Below are positions 49,783-61,258 of a DNA stretch of 64,000 nucleotides, piece by piece. Every line of letters begins with the position of its first letter. The first letter of the stretch is position 1. Both the position numbers and the translations under genes were made by a program. The stretch comes from Strigamia acuminata (Eukaryota > Arthropoda > Chilopoda > Geophilomorpha > Linotaeniidae), in NCBI GenBank assembly GCA_949358305.1, contig OX442314.1, forward strand, positions 41,982,581-42,046,580, written 5' to 3'. A model generated the notes under the pieces. The model was not told the origin of the DNA and made no database searches. It was given only the letters and a program-made list of their open reading frames with translations.

Positions 49783-51472
49783 TGTAAATTTTAGAAGAAC
49801 GTCAATGGCATAATTTGGAACGTTGAAAACAGATTTCCAAAGTAATAAAAAAATGGCTAATCAAGTGTTTCACTTTAATGGTTAAGGATGTTGGTTGATG
49901 AAAACTTGTTTCCATGTCACTATTGGAATCCACTCAACTGTCATCCAAATTATCACTCTCCCAGAATCAATTTCACTCGTGATTGGCAGAGTCCTGGCAC
50001 TTGCATCTTCATTTTCAGATGAATCATTGCTGGCAGGAATTTCATTTTCGTCAGGCTTGAAGTGGACATCGTTACTTTCTATTTGCACGTTGAGTTGCAA
50101 CCAACTTCAAGCCGGGATGGCAGTCACAAGCAAACCCTTCCGGAGTATTACGGCACAAATCCACTTTGCTCGAATGACAAGTAGAGTTTTCTGAATAAAT
50201 CAGAATAAAAATTTGTAAAAAAAATTTCAAAAATTTCAAAACATGCATTGCTAAATGTTAAGGCTCGGAGTAGAGTCTCCGAGTTATTGGTGGCATGTCG
50301 GCAGCCGTCTTTCTTGGTGACAGTGGCAGTCACTTGCATAAAACTTCAGTGCACGATTTGTCATTAGAAGTAACTAGGAATTTCTTTGTCCAAAAAAATA
50401 ATATTTCTAGCAGTCCTCCAACATGGTGGCATGATCCAGATAATCTAAAAAAATTGAGATTGTTCTACCGGCGTCCTCGTTCAGTTCTAATTGCAAGTAG
50501 TTTAGCCAAAACTTCATAATGTTTTGCCACATTGTTCTGGATGACAGAAATACTCGCAAACATTGATGATACCATTGTTGTAAGATGAGCAAGGGTTTGG
50601 AATATCAGGCAGAGTGCCTGTCGTAAGCTCTCTGCTGAAATCCATTGGATTCTCCGGTCAGGATATCTATTATCTACTGTGAGAACGAGCAATGCATTCG
50701 GATCAGGCAGAGTGTCGTTCACTGGAATCGAGGTTGTTGAACTTTCTTGGCTCGATAATGGCAGACTCGCTTAATGTGGAGAATTTGAAGGGGGCGATGA
50801 TAAAACTGCACTTGTTAAGGGTATATTCGGGTTTGGTAGGGGCTAACATATATCTGCATTTTTCTTAAAACGTTGTTTGCATTGTCTTCATTGAGACGAA
50901 TGTGGTGGTTTTGTAGCTCACACAGTTCTCCGTGAACCGCTGAGCACAGCGTAACAACCCTAGAAAATAAATTTGCAGTCAGAACATGATTTACATATAT
51001 ATTTTAAGATTTAAAATTTATCTAGTGAAGCCTGCATTTGATCTGCTACGGACATTTTGCCCAGAAGTTGACGCCACGGGTGAAGGCAATGATGATGGGT
51101 TTTGTCTCTGGGTGAACCGAGCTTGTGGCCCAAGAAAATAGCGGAGATGATGCACTTGGTTTTGTCAGACACACTGCTTGCCGGTAATGGTGGCAGAATT
51201 GCTGATATTAGTTGCATCGAATTTCCATGTACACTGTACGTGTCTCTTGGCGAAAGGTTCAAAACATTGAACGAACCATCAGTATTGTTCTGGAAATACT
51301 GGAATCCGGCCATGTCTGTTAGAAAAAGCGAGTTTCCTCGGATCTGTGATGAAAAAGGATTTTAAATAAATTATTACAAAAACAACAGAAAAACACAAAT
51401 CAATACAAGGGTTAAGGAATTGGATTTATTTGGAACATAACAAAACAAACTCAAAATAATAGAAATGGGAAC
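49783..51472 (-). other. possible minus-strand exons, unrecognised
   Basis: Three coding-looking minus-strand stretches: 51011-51313 (MAGFQYFQNNTDGSFNVLNL...), about 50825-50957 after an acceptor TTTTCTAG|GG (LCSAVHGELCELQNHH) and 50465-50722 (DPNALLVLTVDNRYPDRRIQ). Donor sites joining them are not convincing. They may be parts of a decayed gene; no family is recognised. Confidence 0.25.
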
Positions 51473-51510
51473 AAACGAGGGGAAGAGCACACGTGCTCTT
51501 CCCCTCGTTT
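51473..51510. repeat. perfect 18-bp inverted repeat
   Basis: Arms AAACGAGGGGAAGAGCAC (51473-51490) and its exact complement (51493-51510) are separated by AC. A smaller palindrome (ATGTGATGTCACAT) follows at about 51540. It may be a terminal of a DNA element or a strong RNA hairpin. Confidence 0.85.
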
Positions 51511-52640
51511 AAAGTCGACATCTGTGATTGGTCGAGTCTCATGTGATGTCACATTTCGCAACAAACCCTACAAGCATAAACATATACCCGAATTAGAGTA
51601 AACCCGTGAAACTCGGACCGTGACACGCCTTCAGAGCCAGCGTTTTATTACTTTGCTGAATAAAAGGAGAAATGAAACGATACAAGAAATAAATCAACAA
51701 ATAAAATCAATCGTTAAATTTCAAGAACGATCATCGCAACATTAGCGGATTTAAGACTAGACGAGAGGAAAAACATCATTAAAATTACACTCGCGTATAA
51801 CGCGTAATTAACAACAATGGCGGCATGCGAAACAAAAAATAAATATTAACACTAGAGCAACCTGCGCAAGTCACAAAAAACACTGTACAAAAAATTAAAT
51901 TACTAATAATGAACGTGTCCAACTTGTCGGGGACAAGGCGCGTTACAAAAATTTTCCAACATGAAAATAAAACATGATTAAATATTAAGAACATCAGAAA
52001 AAACACTAAAAATGAACAAAAAAATAAATAATCTCAGTCAGGGAAAACAAATATGAAGCACTAAGACAAAAAATAAAAATAAAAAGTCACAATTGGGAAT
52101 AAAAGTGATGATGGAGGATCGGATGTTATACGTTTCTAAAACTCCCCGACCATAACTACTGACCGGTATGTGACCACGTCCTCCATTTGAGCTGTAGATT
52201 AGTTTTTCGTGATGCCTATGGTGCCATCGTTGTGGAGTCGGTTTATTCTTTACCTGGAATAAATCTCTTAAAACTATTACAAACGAATTCGAAATACATT
52301 ATAAACTTAAATGGTACGTTTTACCGTTAAACATAAATAAAGGACTAGAAATAATACTTAATCTGAAAATAATGAGATGAAGAAAATGGCGTCGAAGGCG
52401 CTGCTTTCCGACCTCTACGTGGCTCGTTCCTCTCGATCCGGCGACGGTCCGACGCTGGATTTCTTCCTAACTCTGTTAAGACGTCTACGGAAAAGTTTCC
52501 GATTCTCACAAACAAATTCGAAATAAATTCCGAATTGTTTCACTCCTCTCCAAAACGTTATACCCACGCGACTCGGGTCCCACTTCGGTGCGACAACACA
52601 AATGGCAACCGTGACGGTGGCAAATGCCGTCTCAACTCGG
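51511..52640. other. no gene seen
   Basis: AT-rich with a more GC-rich patch at 52380-52500. Short frames only; nothing is recognised. Confidence 0.5.
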
Positions 52641-52650
52641 CATACAGCTC

Positions 52651-52883
52651 TGTCAAACTCTTGACAACACCCACGACTCGGGATTCATACGGCACGCCGG
52701 CACGTACGACAAACCTTGACGGCGGGTTGCCAGGTTTGGCTAAACAAAACTCTCGTTGTCAAAATGTTTGACAACAAGAATGAAATCTCACAGCTAATGT
52801 GCGTAGCAGCAAGAATAAATCTTGTCACTAATTTCTTTAGTGACAAGAATGGTGAAATCTCGTAACAATCAGTGGATTGTTAC
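52651..52883. other. cluster of hairpins with different stems and a shared spacer
   Basis: Hairpins with arms 52755-52763/52767-52775 (9 bp), 52821-52831/52837-52847 (11 bp) and 52862-52870/52875-52883 (9 bp), plus a weaker one at 52651-52666. A similar word (AAGAATGAAATCTC and variants) follows the stems. No coding frame explains it. It recalls the Gypsy-1 LTR hairpin array but without sequence similarity. Confidence 0.65.
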
Positions 52884-53158
52884 AAGAAGATGAGTCCTAA
52901 CTTCCTTTGGCAGTTTGGCCATAAAATTGATGCAGTTTTTGGGGTTTTCTGGAGCAATTTTTCTGGTTGTTTCTGTTCAAAGGTTTTTCATAAGACTGAG
53001 GATTTTGCCTGATTTTTCCTCAAAGGCAGGAAGCACTTCCTGTGCCACCTCCTTGTGGGCTGGTTGCCCTGGCAACCTCCCACTTTGCCATTTCTGCAGG
53101 CTTTTGTAGAAACTTGGCAAATTTCCAATTTAACTCCAGGAAATACTTCAAAACTGCC

Positions 53159-53572
53159 TCAATTACCAAAAGAAATTAAGACCAAATCTTTAATGAACTC
53201 AAGTATTTTAAAATGCTCAGAATATATTTTTAATGTGGAATAATACAAAAATGAAAAATAAAAGCAAATACTGCGAATTAGCACTTTTAATTGCAAACTT
53301 AAAAAATGCAAATAATAATCTCTCGGTGGCGCCGGCTCACCGAACTTCTCATCTGCATCGGTGGGCTCCTTCCGTACCGCAATTAATAGTCGATGACGTG
53401 TACGGTATTGCAATTCTCTTACTGAGGCCTCTAGCCACTTGAATGTTTCACGACACAGAGTCGAGCTGCTAATCAAAAGCGCACGAGTGTCCTCAGAAAA
53501 CTTCAACTTTGGGTAGTAGTGGCGAATTTTTCCGTATTCCATATTTTGTGTACCATCGGGACCTATTGTCAT
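53159..53572 (-). other. possible exon, unrecognised
   Basis: A minus-strand frame reads PKLKFSEDTRALLISSSTLC and continues to PTDADEKF, where a strong donor (G|GTGAGC, about 53340) occurs; the rest is lysine/phenylalanine-rich, probably intron. It could be one exon of a host gene. No family is recognised. Confidence 0.3.
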
Positions 53573-53814
53573 TTCTCAAGTGAACAAGATCTCGATACGA
53601 ATTATTTCCCTTAACCTAAGACCTAATAGGTGACTTAAAGTGGAAACCTAGTGTTTTCAAAATGTCTTCTCACATTTCTCCTATCTGACTCATTTTAAAA
53701 TAATAAGGGGAGTTTTAAATTAACGTGTGTTACCCTTAATTATTTTCCTTTTTGAGATTTGTGTTTTAATAACGACCTGAGCCGTGTATCTAATTTCTCA
53801 ACCTTCTATTATGC

Positions 53815-53990
53815 TAGGTGTCAAAAACTGTTTTTATTTTTGAACTTGAACCTTCTAATCTTTGAAACAAATCCCGGTAGCTTCTGACCAGATTTGAACT
53901 CAACTAATTCTAAGAGCTAGGTGTCGGTAGCTACTGACCGAACTTGAACCGTTTAATTCACGAAATCACGGTAGAGCAAACGACCTACCT
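53815..53990. repeat. degenerate tandem repeat
   Basis: About three diverged units of roughly 60 bp with the core GAACTTGAACC...TTAATT...CGGTAGCT.CTGACC. Confidence 0.5.
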
Positions 53991-54200
53991 ACGCAAGACA
54001 TTCCCACATAGATGCAAGACACTCTGGAATGATCTTCCCATCGACCTCCGCACTACGGTCTTTGACTGTGCTGCTTCAAAGTGTCGTTTCCACTGCTGCC
54101 ACCTTCATAAGCACATAAGCAAACACCTATTAGACCAACAAGCTCTTTCATAAACCTGTATCCTACTCCACTGGAGTGTCTCTTAAATAAATAAATGCAA
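53944..54200 (+). mobile_element. non-LTR retrotransposon 3' remnant
   Basis: The frame 53944-54153 contains YLRKTFPHRCKTLWNDLPID, like the F-R-...-LWN-LP motif at the end of many LINE reverse-transcriptase proteins. It is followed by a stop and AAATAAATAAA-type tail sequence. Only the extreme 3' end is present. Confidence 0.5.
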
Positions 54201-54683
54201 AAATAAGGTGAATCAAATCCAAATATTTGACCACTGTAAATTTTTCGGAAATTTTCCTGTGACTATCTGCTAAGGATGTATTTCTGTTTTCTCTTTTTAT
54301 GTGACTCTCTCTCTCTGTGTGTTATTTCTATTTCTGTAAGGACTCCTCTTGAGTCTCATCTCCTTTTCTAACTCCTTCAGGAGGACTTCCCGGCAAACAA
54401 AGGGAAAAGAGTGTAGCGGTCTAGAACTTTAACCACCTCAAGGCTACTATACGATCACGGCCTCTGCCCTTGCAAAGACTGTACAAAAAAAAATTTTCTG
54501 CGCTCATAAAGTTAATCAAGGATGTAGCTCAATGGAAGAGACTCTATTCTATTGTATTTCTGTGGTGTATCTTTGAAAGTCAAGAAAAAGATTTTTCTGT
54601 TCTTTGTATTCTGACAGTAAAAAAAAAACAAACAACAAGGAGTGTAAGAACTTAGCTAAGTTGTATATAATTTTCTTAAAGGT

Positions 54684-54887
54684 ATGTTCAAGGAACCACA
54701 TGTAAGGTTAAAATCAGCAAAAACTTTAGGAAAGCTCCGGCTGTGCTTTAACTGTCTGCGAACTGGACATGAAAATAGCAACTGTCCTAGCGACAATTGG
54801 TCAAGATCTCCTCAACTGACAAAAGATGAAATCAATGCAATTCCATTTCGCTCAAAAGTACTGAAGTTATTTGTGTATTGCTTTTAA
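54684..54887 (+). pseudogene. BEL/Pao gag zinc-knuckle remnant
   Basis: 67 codons with LCFNCLRTGHENSNCPSD (CX2CX4HX4C), the same type of knuckle as in the BEL element at 2052-7286 (LCFNCLRRNHSVKDC). No other retrotransposon domain was seen around it. It is a fragment of an older element. Confidence 0.6.
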
Positions 54888-57800
54888 CAAGTCTTTCTTT
54901 TAAGTTACTGTATATTAAGGCTAAGAAGCTTAGTTTACTGTAAGAATTAAGTACTAGATTTATCAAAAGGGAGTCGACAAATGGGGTTATTTTGAACGGG
55001 ACCACCATCATCTAGGAAAGCAAAATTCGTTCGACCAAGATAGACCTCATCTTTATGTGGAAATATCTTAGATTCTACCTTCCCAAGATAAATAGTCAGA
55101 CAATTCACCAAAGAAATTAGTTCCCTTTTTGAGCCAATTAGCTTAGGATACGCTCAGTGTTGACCATCCCATTTCCGACCATCGATTGTTGTATCAATTA
55201 GCTGAACCAAACTAGTTTATCCCTCCTCCCATCAAACTCATATATAGATACGGTAATAACTCAAGCAATGGCGTTATGAAAGTTTGTGCTCCGAAAATCA
55301 AGTGCATCTTTTGCACTGTAAATTCACCAAAACGCATCTAACTTTCACCTGTTAACTGATATGGGCTTTATTATTTGCTAGACTTTATTTCTCCATTTCC
55401 TTGATATGGCTAAACGACTGAATCAGAACTAACTTTAAAAAGAAGATTAAGTGGACCTGTTAAACCCATTCCCTCATTTCGCCCTTCCCAGTAGCTCTTC
55501 CTAGATCTTCTAAAGGGAACAAGTTCATTTGAAAGAAAATAGGCTTGCTTTGTAAGGACAACGGTCTCTCCAAAATTATTTTTCCAGATCTCAAGTTTCC
55601 AAGCTCCCAACTATCAAAATTTGGGACGGGAGGTCCTGTCTGTGATCCTTTGATCTCCAGCGCTTGACTGCCAAGATAAATAAAGGTTAGGTGACTATAG
55701 AAGTGGAATTAATTAGTAGTTGTCTTACATTCGAACCGAGAAGGTCCCTTTGAATATTTTAGACCAGTTAACTAAGAACCCCGAATCAGATCTATGATTA
55801 ATAAAAGGAAAGTTAACCATCACCTCACTTCTCGTCCCTCAAAAATCCACCCAAAAAATTCTGCAGTATTCTGACCTAAATCGAAAGCGTCGTGTTAGAT
55901 ATTGTTTCTGTTTGAAATCACAATCCATTACTTTGCAAAGTAGTTGTGAAATCACTGGATGTTAAAGATATTCGGAACTAGCAATTATCCCTGTAGGTTT
56001 AGTTTGTGAAAGAGATTGTTTTTTATTTCTGTGTGAAGATCTGTTTGTGTTTTTTCTATAGCTCTTTGCAACCTTCATATAGGTGCCAGCTATCTAGCAA
56101 CGCTTGCAATCCAAATGCAACTGTTACACGAGTCGAGCACTCGATCAGCGTCTACCATTCTGCTTGTCCCAAAAACGTGAGCGTTGTCCAAACATCATAA
56201 GATTAGTTTGAGGAGGTGAAGGAACTACTAAGCTAAAGATAGAGTAAAACAAATTGGAGGAATCACACGAAACAGCTAAGATAGGAGATCATTAATTCTA
56301 TTTGTGCGTGACAGGCACCAGTTGAGTGTTGTATTCCATTGAGCTGGTAAAGAGTGTAAATGAAGGACACCTCCATGTATGAGAGTGAACTTCCCGAGTA
56401 CAATTATCTTCAACTCTAAAAGTTGACCAAAGTTCATTGTGTGTATAAAGTTTCTATAGAGAGAGTCACGTTAAAGGAAGGTTTTTTGTTTCAAAACTAC
56501 TCATTTAGTTTTTCAAACCTGCTACTTTCTAGATTAATCAATGAAATTCACCCCTCGTTGAATTTCCATTCGAAAAAGTTCTCGTATCTATTGGATTCCT
56601 TCAGGAAAGTGAATCCCCTATTTTCTACAGCTAGTTGGAACTCAATATTCCTTAAAAAGACTCAATTCTTTTTCTCTTGCTCTGTAAAATGTGTGTATAT
56701 GCAACTGGTTAACCAGGATAACCAGGCATTTCTCTTACTTCCCTCAAATGGAAGCCGTAATATTTAATTATTTTCGGAAAAACAATTAACCGTAGTGGAT
56801 GTGAACTGTCCTCTATATCGTGTATTTGGCCGACTAACAGATCAAAGTCGGGAAAGATCCTTTATAACTTTGGACTAACTCAGGAAATCGCTAAGATTAT
56901 AAGGAAAATTCGGCTAATTCTTAATTAACCCCAACCTATCTTGATGGAACGAATTGAATACCCGTAAAAAGAAACTCCTCCGAAGGTAAGAAAACTTGTC
57001 GAGACGAATGGCGAATCAAATTCAAAATCAACTCGAATAAACGAATGGTTAGCTAAGCCTCCGGATAAACTCGAATCAAAGAATTATGTCCTTAATCATC
57101 GTAAAGTTAACTAAATTAAAGCGTCGTTTGCATTCCTCGAATAATTGCGTCCAAAAATTTAAGGAACCTCGAACAAAAAATTGAAATATCGTCGAATTGT
57201 AAAAACGAATTAAACAAAAAACGAAATCAATCTTATCCAGAGTTGACACTCCTTCTATAGAGAATATCTCGAGCCAACAAAACCTCCATCTTTATTCTAG
57301 TAAGAAACGATCTATTTTTCTCCAAACTCGATCCTCACATTCGAATTCTATCGATTGATTTCCTTTAGTAGAAACCCTCTCTGTGTATCACTATTCAGGT
57401 AATAGTCTTCGATACAATTCACGTGAAATTCAGGTAGAATTTCCTTCTTCTCGATCACGGGGAGTTGATCGACTATTACTCGTGTTCTTTCTTAAAACTC
57501 TCTTAAGTTTTCTCGATGTGCCCCGTTAATTAGTTCGTTATTTCCAAAACAAAATACGTATAATTATTCTAAGTGTCTATTAACTACAACAAGAACGTTA
57601 AAAAACCTAACAGAATCGAAACTAATCCCGCAAACCCGATACAAAACGACGTCGAATCACTTATAGTTGCCATTAAAGAAAAGGAATCAGAAAATCTAAC
57701 ACGAAAACTAAGGGAATCTGCCAAAACTAGTCTCTCTAGGGTTGTTATTCTATCCGGACCTCAACGTATAATGACCAATAATTTTCTGATGTTAACTTCA

Positions 57801-58129
57801 GAATTAAAAAACTCTAGTCTATTGTTTTTCCCCACTGAAGTGACTTGCTTCTTTCTTCTCCCCTTTCTGTCCGGATAACCGTTGAAATTGCGCGCCAAAA
57901 AACTTAAATCTAACGTGCAAACTCGAATTGTCTCTTAAATTAATAAGCGATACTGTAAATAGACTCTAATGCAACCCCCAAAAGCGATCATGCAAACACA
58001 CTGACCTTTCCTTCCATTAAGACTCGGATGTGAACTAAAGTAGGCGTTTTATATCTTAAACTAACAACAGAACGTAATAAAAACAAAGCAAAAAAGCAGA
58101 AAAATCAACTTAAAACTACTACAATAACA
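54888..58129. other. no gene recognised
   Basis: About 3.2 kb of AT-rich DNA with short open frames (for example 56423-56767 and 57573-57878). None has a recognisable domain or a good exon boundary. It may be a decayed element linked to the BEL scrap at 54684, but no LTR was found. Confidence 0.5.
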
Positions 58130-58300
58130 TTAAAAGTTCTCCTCCGCTTCCTCTTCGCGATAGTACGCTCGAAACTCCAAACTCTTTCCGTCGTCCGCCG
58201 TCGAACCTTTCGATTCCCCGTTCTCAAACTTCTTGCTGCCTCCAAATGTACATTGCGTTGTGTTCTTGAATGCTTTTCCCTCTTTGGTGAACATAGTTAC
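58130..58300 (-). pseudogene. C-terminal part of an unknown minus-strand gene, split by an LTR element
   Basis: 56 codons (MFTKEGKAFKNTTQCTFGGS ... FRAYYREEEAEENF) end with TAA at 58130-58132. The frame continues from 59890 on the other side of the LTR element, where the target duplication GTTAC lies within coding sequence. The product is not recognised. Confidence 0.55.
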
Positions 58301-58516
58301 TGTTGTGTCCCCACTTAGGAAACTATTAATTGGATTGATTGCTATTACGGATTGTGATACATTTGATTGTTAGAATTGTAATGATGTAATGAGCGAATTT
58401 GGTTACCTTGGAAACTGTTAGTAAATAAATGAGTCGACTGCCTAAATTCATGAGTGAATGTTGTGAAGTTTTGTTTGGGTCTCAAAATGGTCTAAGAATG
58501 TATAAGAGATTCAACA
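58301..58516 (+). repeat. miniature LTR element, 5' LTR
   Basis: 216 bp; repeated at 59674-59889. Confidence 0.95.
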
Positions 58517-58713
58517 GTGGTATCCACGATGGGATACAGGACTCATGAGGTGTTTTTAATGTGTTGGAATGGAAATTAAGTAAAGTGGATGACTTACTTT
58601 TTGGCGTGATTTTTGGGCCTGTTCCATCGGACTTAGCGCGCAGGGGCGAGGTTTTTCCAGCGGTGCAGATAAGTGTCGTTAATATTTGTGGCTAATTTGA
58701 GAGATATTTTGCC

Positions 58714-59493
58714 ATGGCACAGATGGTGCTTGGGGTTGTGCCCCCATTTACTGGAGTTTCCCTTCAAAACTGGACGTCGTGTGAAGAGACGTTCCGGCAT
58801 TTTGTCATTCTTAACGAGACCAAGAATGACAACATAGTACCGTTATTGCCCGCAGTGGTGGGTACGCTGACCTGCGAGAAAACGAAGCAGACTTTGAAGG
58901 AAGTGGCGACGATGACGAGCATCAACAAGGCGCGCAAAATGCACTGGTTCGAGAGGTTCTCGTGGTTCGTGAGTTCGGAGAACTACCTGGTGATCGGCGG
59001 AAGGGACCAGCAGCAGAACGAGATCGTGGTGAAGCGCTACCTGCGTGCGGGCGACGTGTACGCGCACGCCGACCTTCACGGCGCCAGCGGCATCGTCATC
59101 AAGAACCCGAGTGCCAAGGAGATCCCTCCCAGGACGCTTAACGAGGCCGGCACGATGGCCGTGTGCAGCAGCGCTGCTTGGGAGAGCAAGGTTGTCACCA
59201 GCGAGTGGTGGGTCGACCCCGACCAGGTGTCAAGAACGGTGCCTACCGGCGAGTACTTGACCACCGGCAGTTGCATGATTCCCGGCAGGGAGAATTATCT
59301 GCCTTCGTGTTACCTCGTCATGGGTTTTGGATTTCTGTTCAAGTTGGACGAGGAGAATATTCCCAACCATAAGGACGAGAGGAGAGTTATGACTGTGAAC
59401 GACGAGGGCGTCGGGTCAGCGCAGATAGACGAGAACACTCAGGAAGTGGAAATCGCGCTACAGGAGATACGGCAGAGGAAGATGCGGCGATAG
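58714..59493 (+). CDS. gag-like/NEMF NFACT-R fusion protein
   Basis: 259 aa. Residues 1 to about 52 ([20 protein letters not shown] ... VVGTLTC) look like the start of an LTR-retrotransposon gag. From about 53 ([20 protein letters not shown]) to about 230 the sequence closely follows NEMF/Rqc2/Tae2, including [50 protein letters not shown] and [12 protein letters not shown]: the NFACT-R domain. NEMF binds stalled 60S subunits and adds C-terminal alanine tails in ribosome quality control. The N-terminal NFACT-N domain and coiled coils are missing. No intron is present, and codon use is GC-rich unlike the flanks. It ends RQRKMRR; another frame beyond reads like a proline-rich tail to 59594. Confidence 0.88.
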   Translation: MAQMVLGVVPPFTGVSLQNWTSCEETFRHFVILNETKNDNIVPLLPAVVGTLTCEKTKQTLKEVATMTSINKARKMHWFERFSWFVSSENYLVIGGRDQQQNEIVVKRYLRAGDVYAHADLHGASGIVIKNPSAKEIPPRTLNEAGTMAVCSSAAWESKVVTSEWWVDPDQVSRTVPTGEYLTTGSCMIPGRENYLPSCYLVMGFGFLFKLDEENIPNHKDERRVMTVNDEGVGSAQIDENTQEVEIALQEIRQRKMRR

Positions 59494-59673
59494 TGGAACC
59501 GGAAGAGATTCCACTGGTTAATGTGCCCAGGCGAGTGGAGCCAACACCAGCCCCACCTCCAGCGACCAAAGTGACGACACGGAAAAAGAAGTAGAAAAGA
59601 AACAAGCAAGAATTTTAAGCATAAATCGTTTTATTTTGAAATACAAAAATTGCAATTACATAGTGGGGAGGAA

Positions 59674-59889
59674 TGTTGTGTCCCCACTTAGGAAACTATT
59701 AATTGGATTGATTGCTATTACGGATTGTGATACATTTGATTGTTAGAATTGTAATGATGTAATGAGCGAATTTGGTTACCTTGGAAACTGTTAGTAAATA
59801 AATGAGTCGACTGCCTAAATTCATGAGTGAATGTTGTGAAGTTTTGTTTGGGTCTCAAAATGGACTAAGAATGTATAAGAGATTCAACA
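59674..59889 (+). repeat. miniature LTR element, 3' LTR
   Basis: 216 bp, preceded by the purine tract and followed by the duplicated GTTAC. Confidence 0.95.
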
Positions 59890-60161
59890 GTTACTGTGCA
59901 GGTCAGGCGCAGCTTTACCCTGATTCCATTCGAATCTCGATTAACCGCCGCCATCTTCCTTCTCATGTAATGTTTGATCCAACTCTGTCTTCTCTCCTTC
60001 GCTCGATTCACCTCGGCATATTTCACCGTATTCAACGCTTTTTCGGCACTAACCGTTACTTCATGTCGACCACTTGTGGTTGCTCCGTTCTCTTCTTTGT
60101 GGGATGAACCGCTTTCAACCAGCTGTCTTCCTTTGCCGTCGGTGTTCGAATTAGGCCCCAT
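59890..60161 (-). pseudogene. upstream part of the unknown minus-strand gene split at 58300
   Basis: The minus-strand frame from ATG at 60161 (MGPNSNTDGKGRQLVESGSS) runs through RHEVTVSAEKALNTVKYAEV and RRKMAAVNRDSNGIRVKLRL to the target duplication, then enters the LTR. The frame is open upstream of 60161 for some codons, so this may be an internal exon. Not recognised. Confidence 0.5.
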
Positions 60162-60229
60162 CTCTTCAGATTTGCATCCTGGTCCACGGTACCGATTTTG
60201 TCCCCATCTTGGGTGGTTTCACCCTCAAT

Positions 60230-60808
60230 GACATTAATTCCTCGAGTCTTGGAGGTGGAGGAGGGACTTCCAATGTCAGTGGCATTTTTGGCTGTGCCAC
60301 TTATATGCCTTAGGACTCATATAAGTTTACATAAGACATAACAATAGAAAAGAAGATCGTTAACTCTCTTATTTAAAACTATACTTAACCTTACGGTACT
60401 TTTGTACCGTCACAAGTCCCTCTGGAAAATGTGCGTACGCACGCATTTACATGTTCGATCGGCCAGATCTACAAAATGAGGTAAGTGGAGAAAATGCTAC
60501 GTGCAGGCAAGTATGAGAGAAAAGACTTTATTACATACAAGGGGGGGAGTAAAGACTCCAAACAAAGGACAAAAACTCTCAGGTGTGACTAGTCACTGGG
60601 CACCACAGAAATAAAAAGGAATTGGGTTTCCTTTGTGTTAAAATGCCGGGACTTACTCGCTTTCACATGAAGCTGCCCACTACAACAAAAACAAGATATA
60701 CATACACTCGCCTTTAAAGAAAACAGGTTACATTGTAACAACACACAGCCATCAGGGATTTAAATGAGGCTCGTTTAATACTAAACAATTGCAATAAGAT
60801 TTTTGTTT
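60230..60808. other. no gene seen
   Basis: Contains a polypurine run (ACAAGGGGGGGAG, about 60538). No frame of note. Confidence 0.4.
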
Positions 60809-61258
60809 TTAGAAAAAGCTTGGCATTTGAATTATCATCGTCTCTTCGGGCGAGGATGGACTTGGCGATAAGGTGGGTGGCACCTCTTCATATGGTGGCG
60901 AACTTTGTGCGTTCGCAAATCCTTGCGTTTCCACGACGTTTTCCAGGTTGAAATTGAGTCTGGGGCTCTGTAAATTTCGTGAATTTTCCCCATCTTGTGC
61001 ACCCAGTTGCTTTTGAGTTTCTTGCACATCCCTTAATGTTTGCACATTTTCCACGACTTCCGTACATGGCACGTTTTCCACATTTTCTGCCTTTTGCACT
61101 ACTTCTGTATTTCCCCCCCTTGCTGGGATGTCATCCAATAAAGTATTTATTACCTCAGCATTAGGGTTACTTCTTGTTTGGTCTTTCAACCAGATCTCCT
61201 GGTTGAATTCGGGAAAATACGGCGACAATTCCGATTTGTGGATTGAGTTAAAGATTCG
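60809..61258 (-). pseudogene. Gypsy pol C-terminal remnant
   Basis: The minus-strand frame SELSPYFPEFNQEIWL ... AEVINTLLDD matches the Gypsy-1 pol tail (SELTPYFPSFDQEVWL ... ENIINTLDDD). The rest, to 60809, is a diverged acidic tail. Upstream coding is lost at an in-frame stop near 61270. It is a remnant of a Gypsy-1 relative. Confidence 0.75.

Larger units (their letters stand above)
58301..59889 (+). mobile_element. miniature LTR element (TRIM-like) carrying a captured NEMF domain
   Basis: Two 216-bp LTRs (58301-58516 and 59674-59889, one difference seen) start TGTTGTGTCC and end TTCAACA. They are flanked by GTTAC (58296-58300 and 59890-59894). A candidate primer site starts TGGTATCC at 58518 (tRNA not assigned), and a purine tract AGTGGGGAGGAA ends at 59673, so the element reads on the plus strand. 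The 1.16-kb interior has no protease, RT or integrase. It carries a 259-codon frame that fuses a gag-like start to part of host gene NEMF. It is non-autonomous and recent. Confidence 0.9.

Noticed and set aside
52651-52883. CRISPR-like array
   Set aside because: The hairpins differ in sequence and spacing is irregular; this is a eukaryotic genome with no cas genes.
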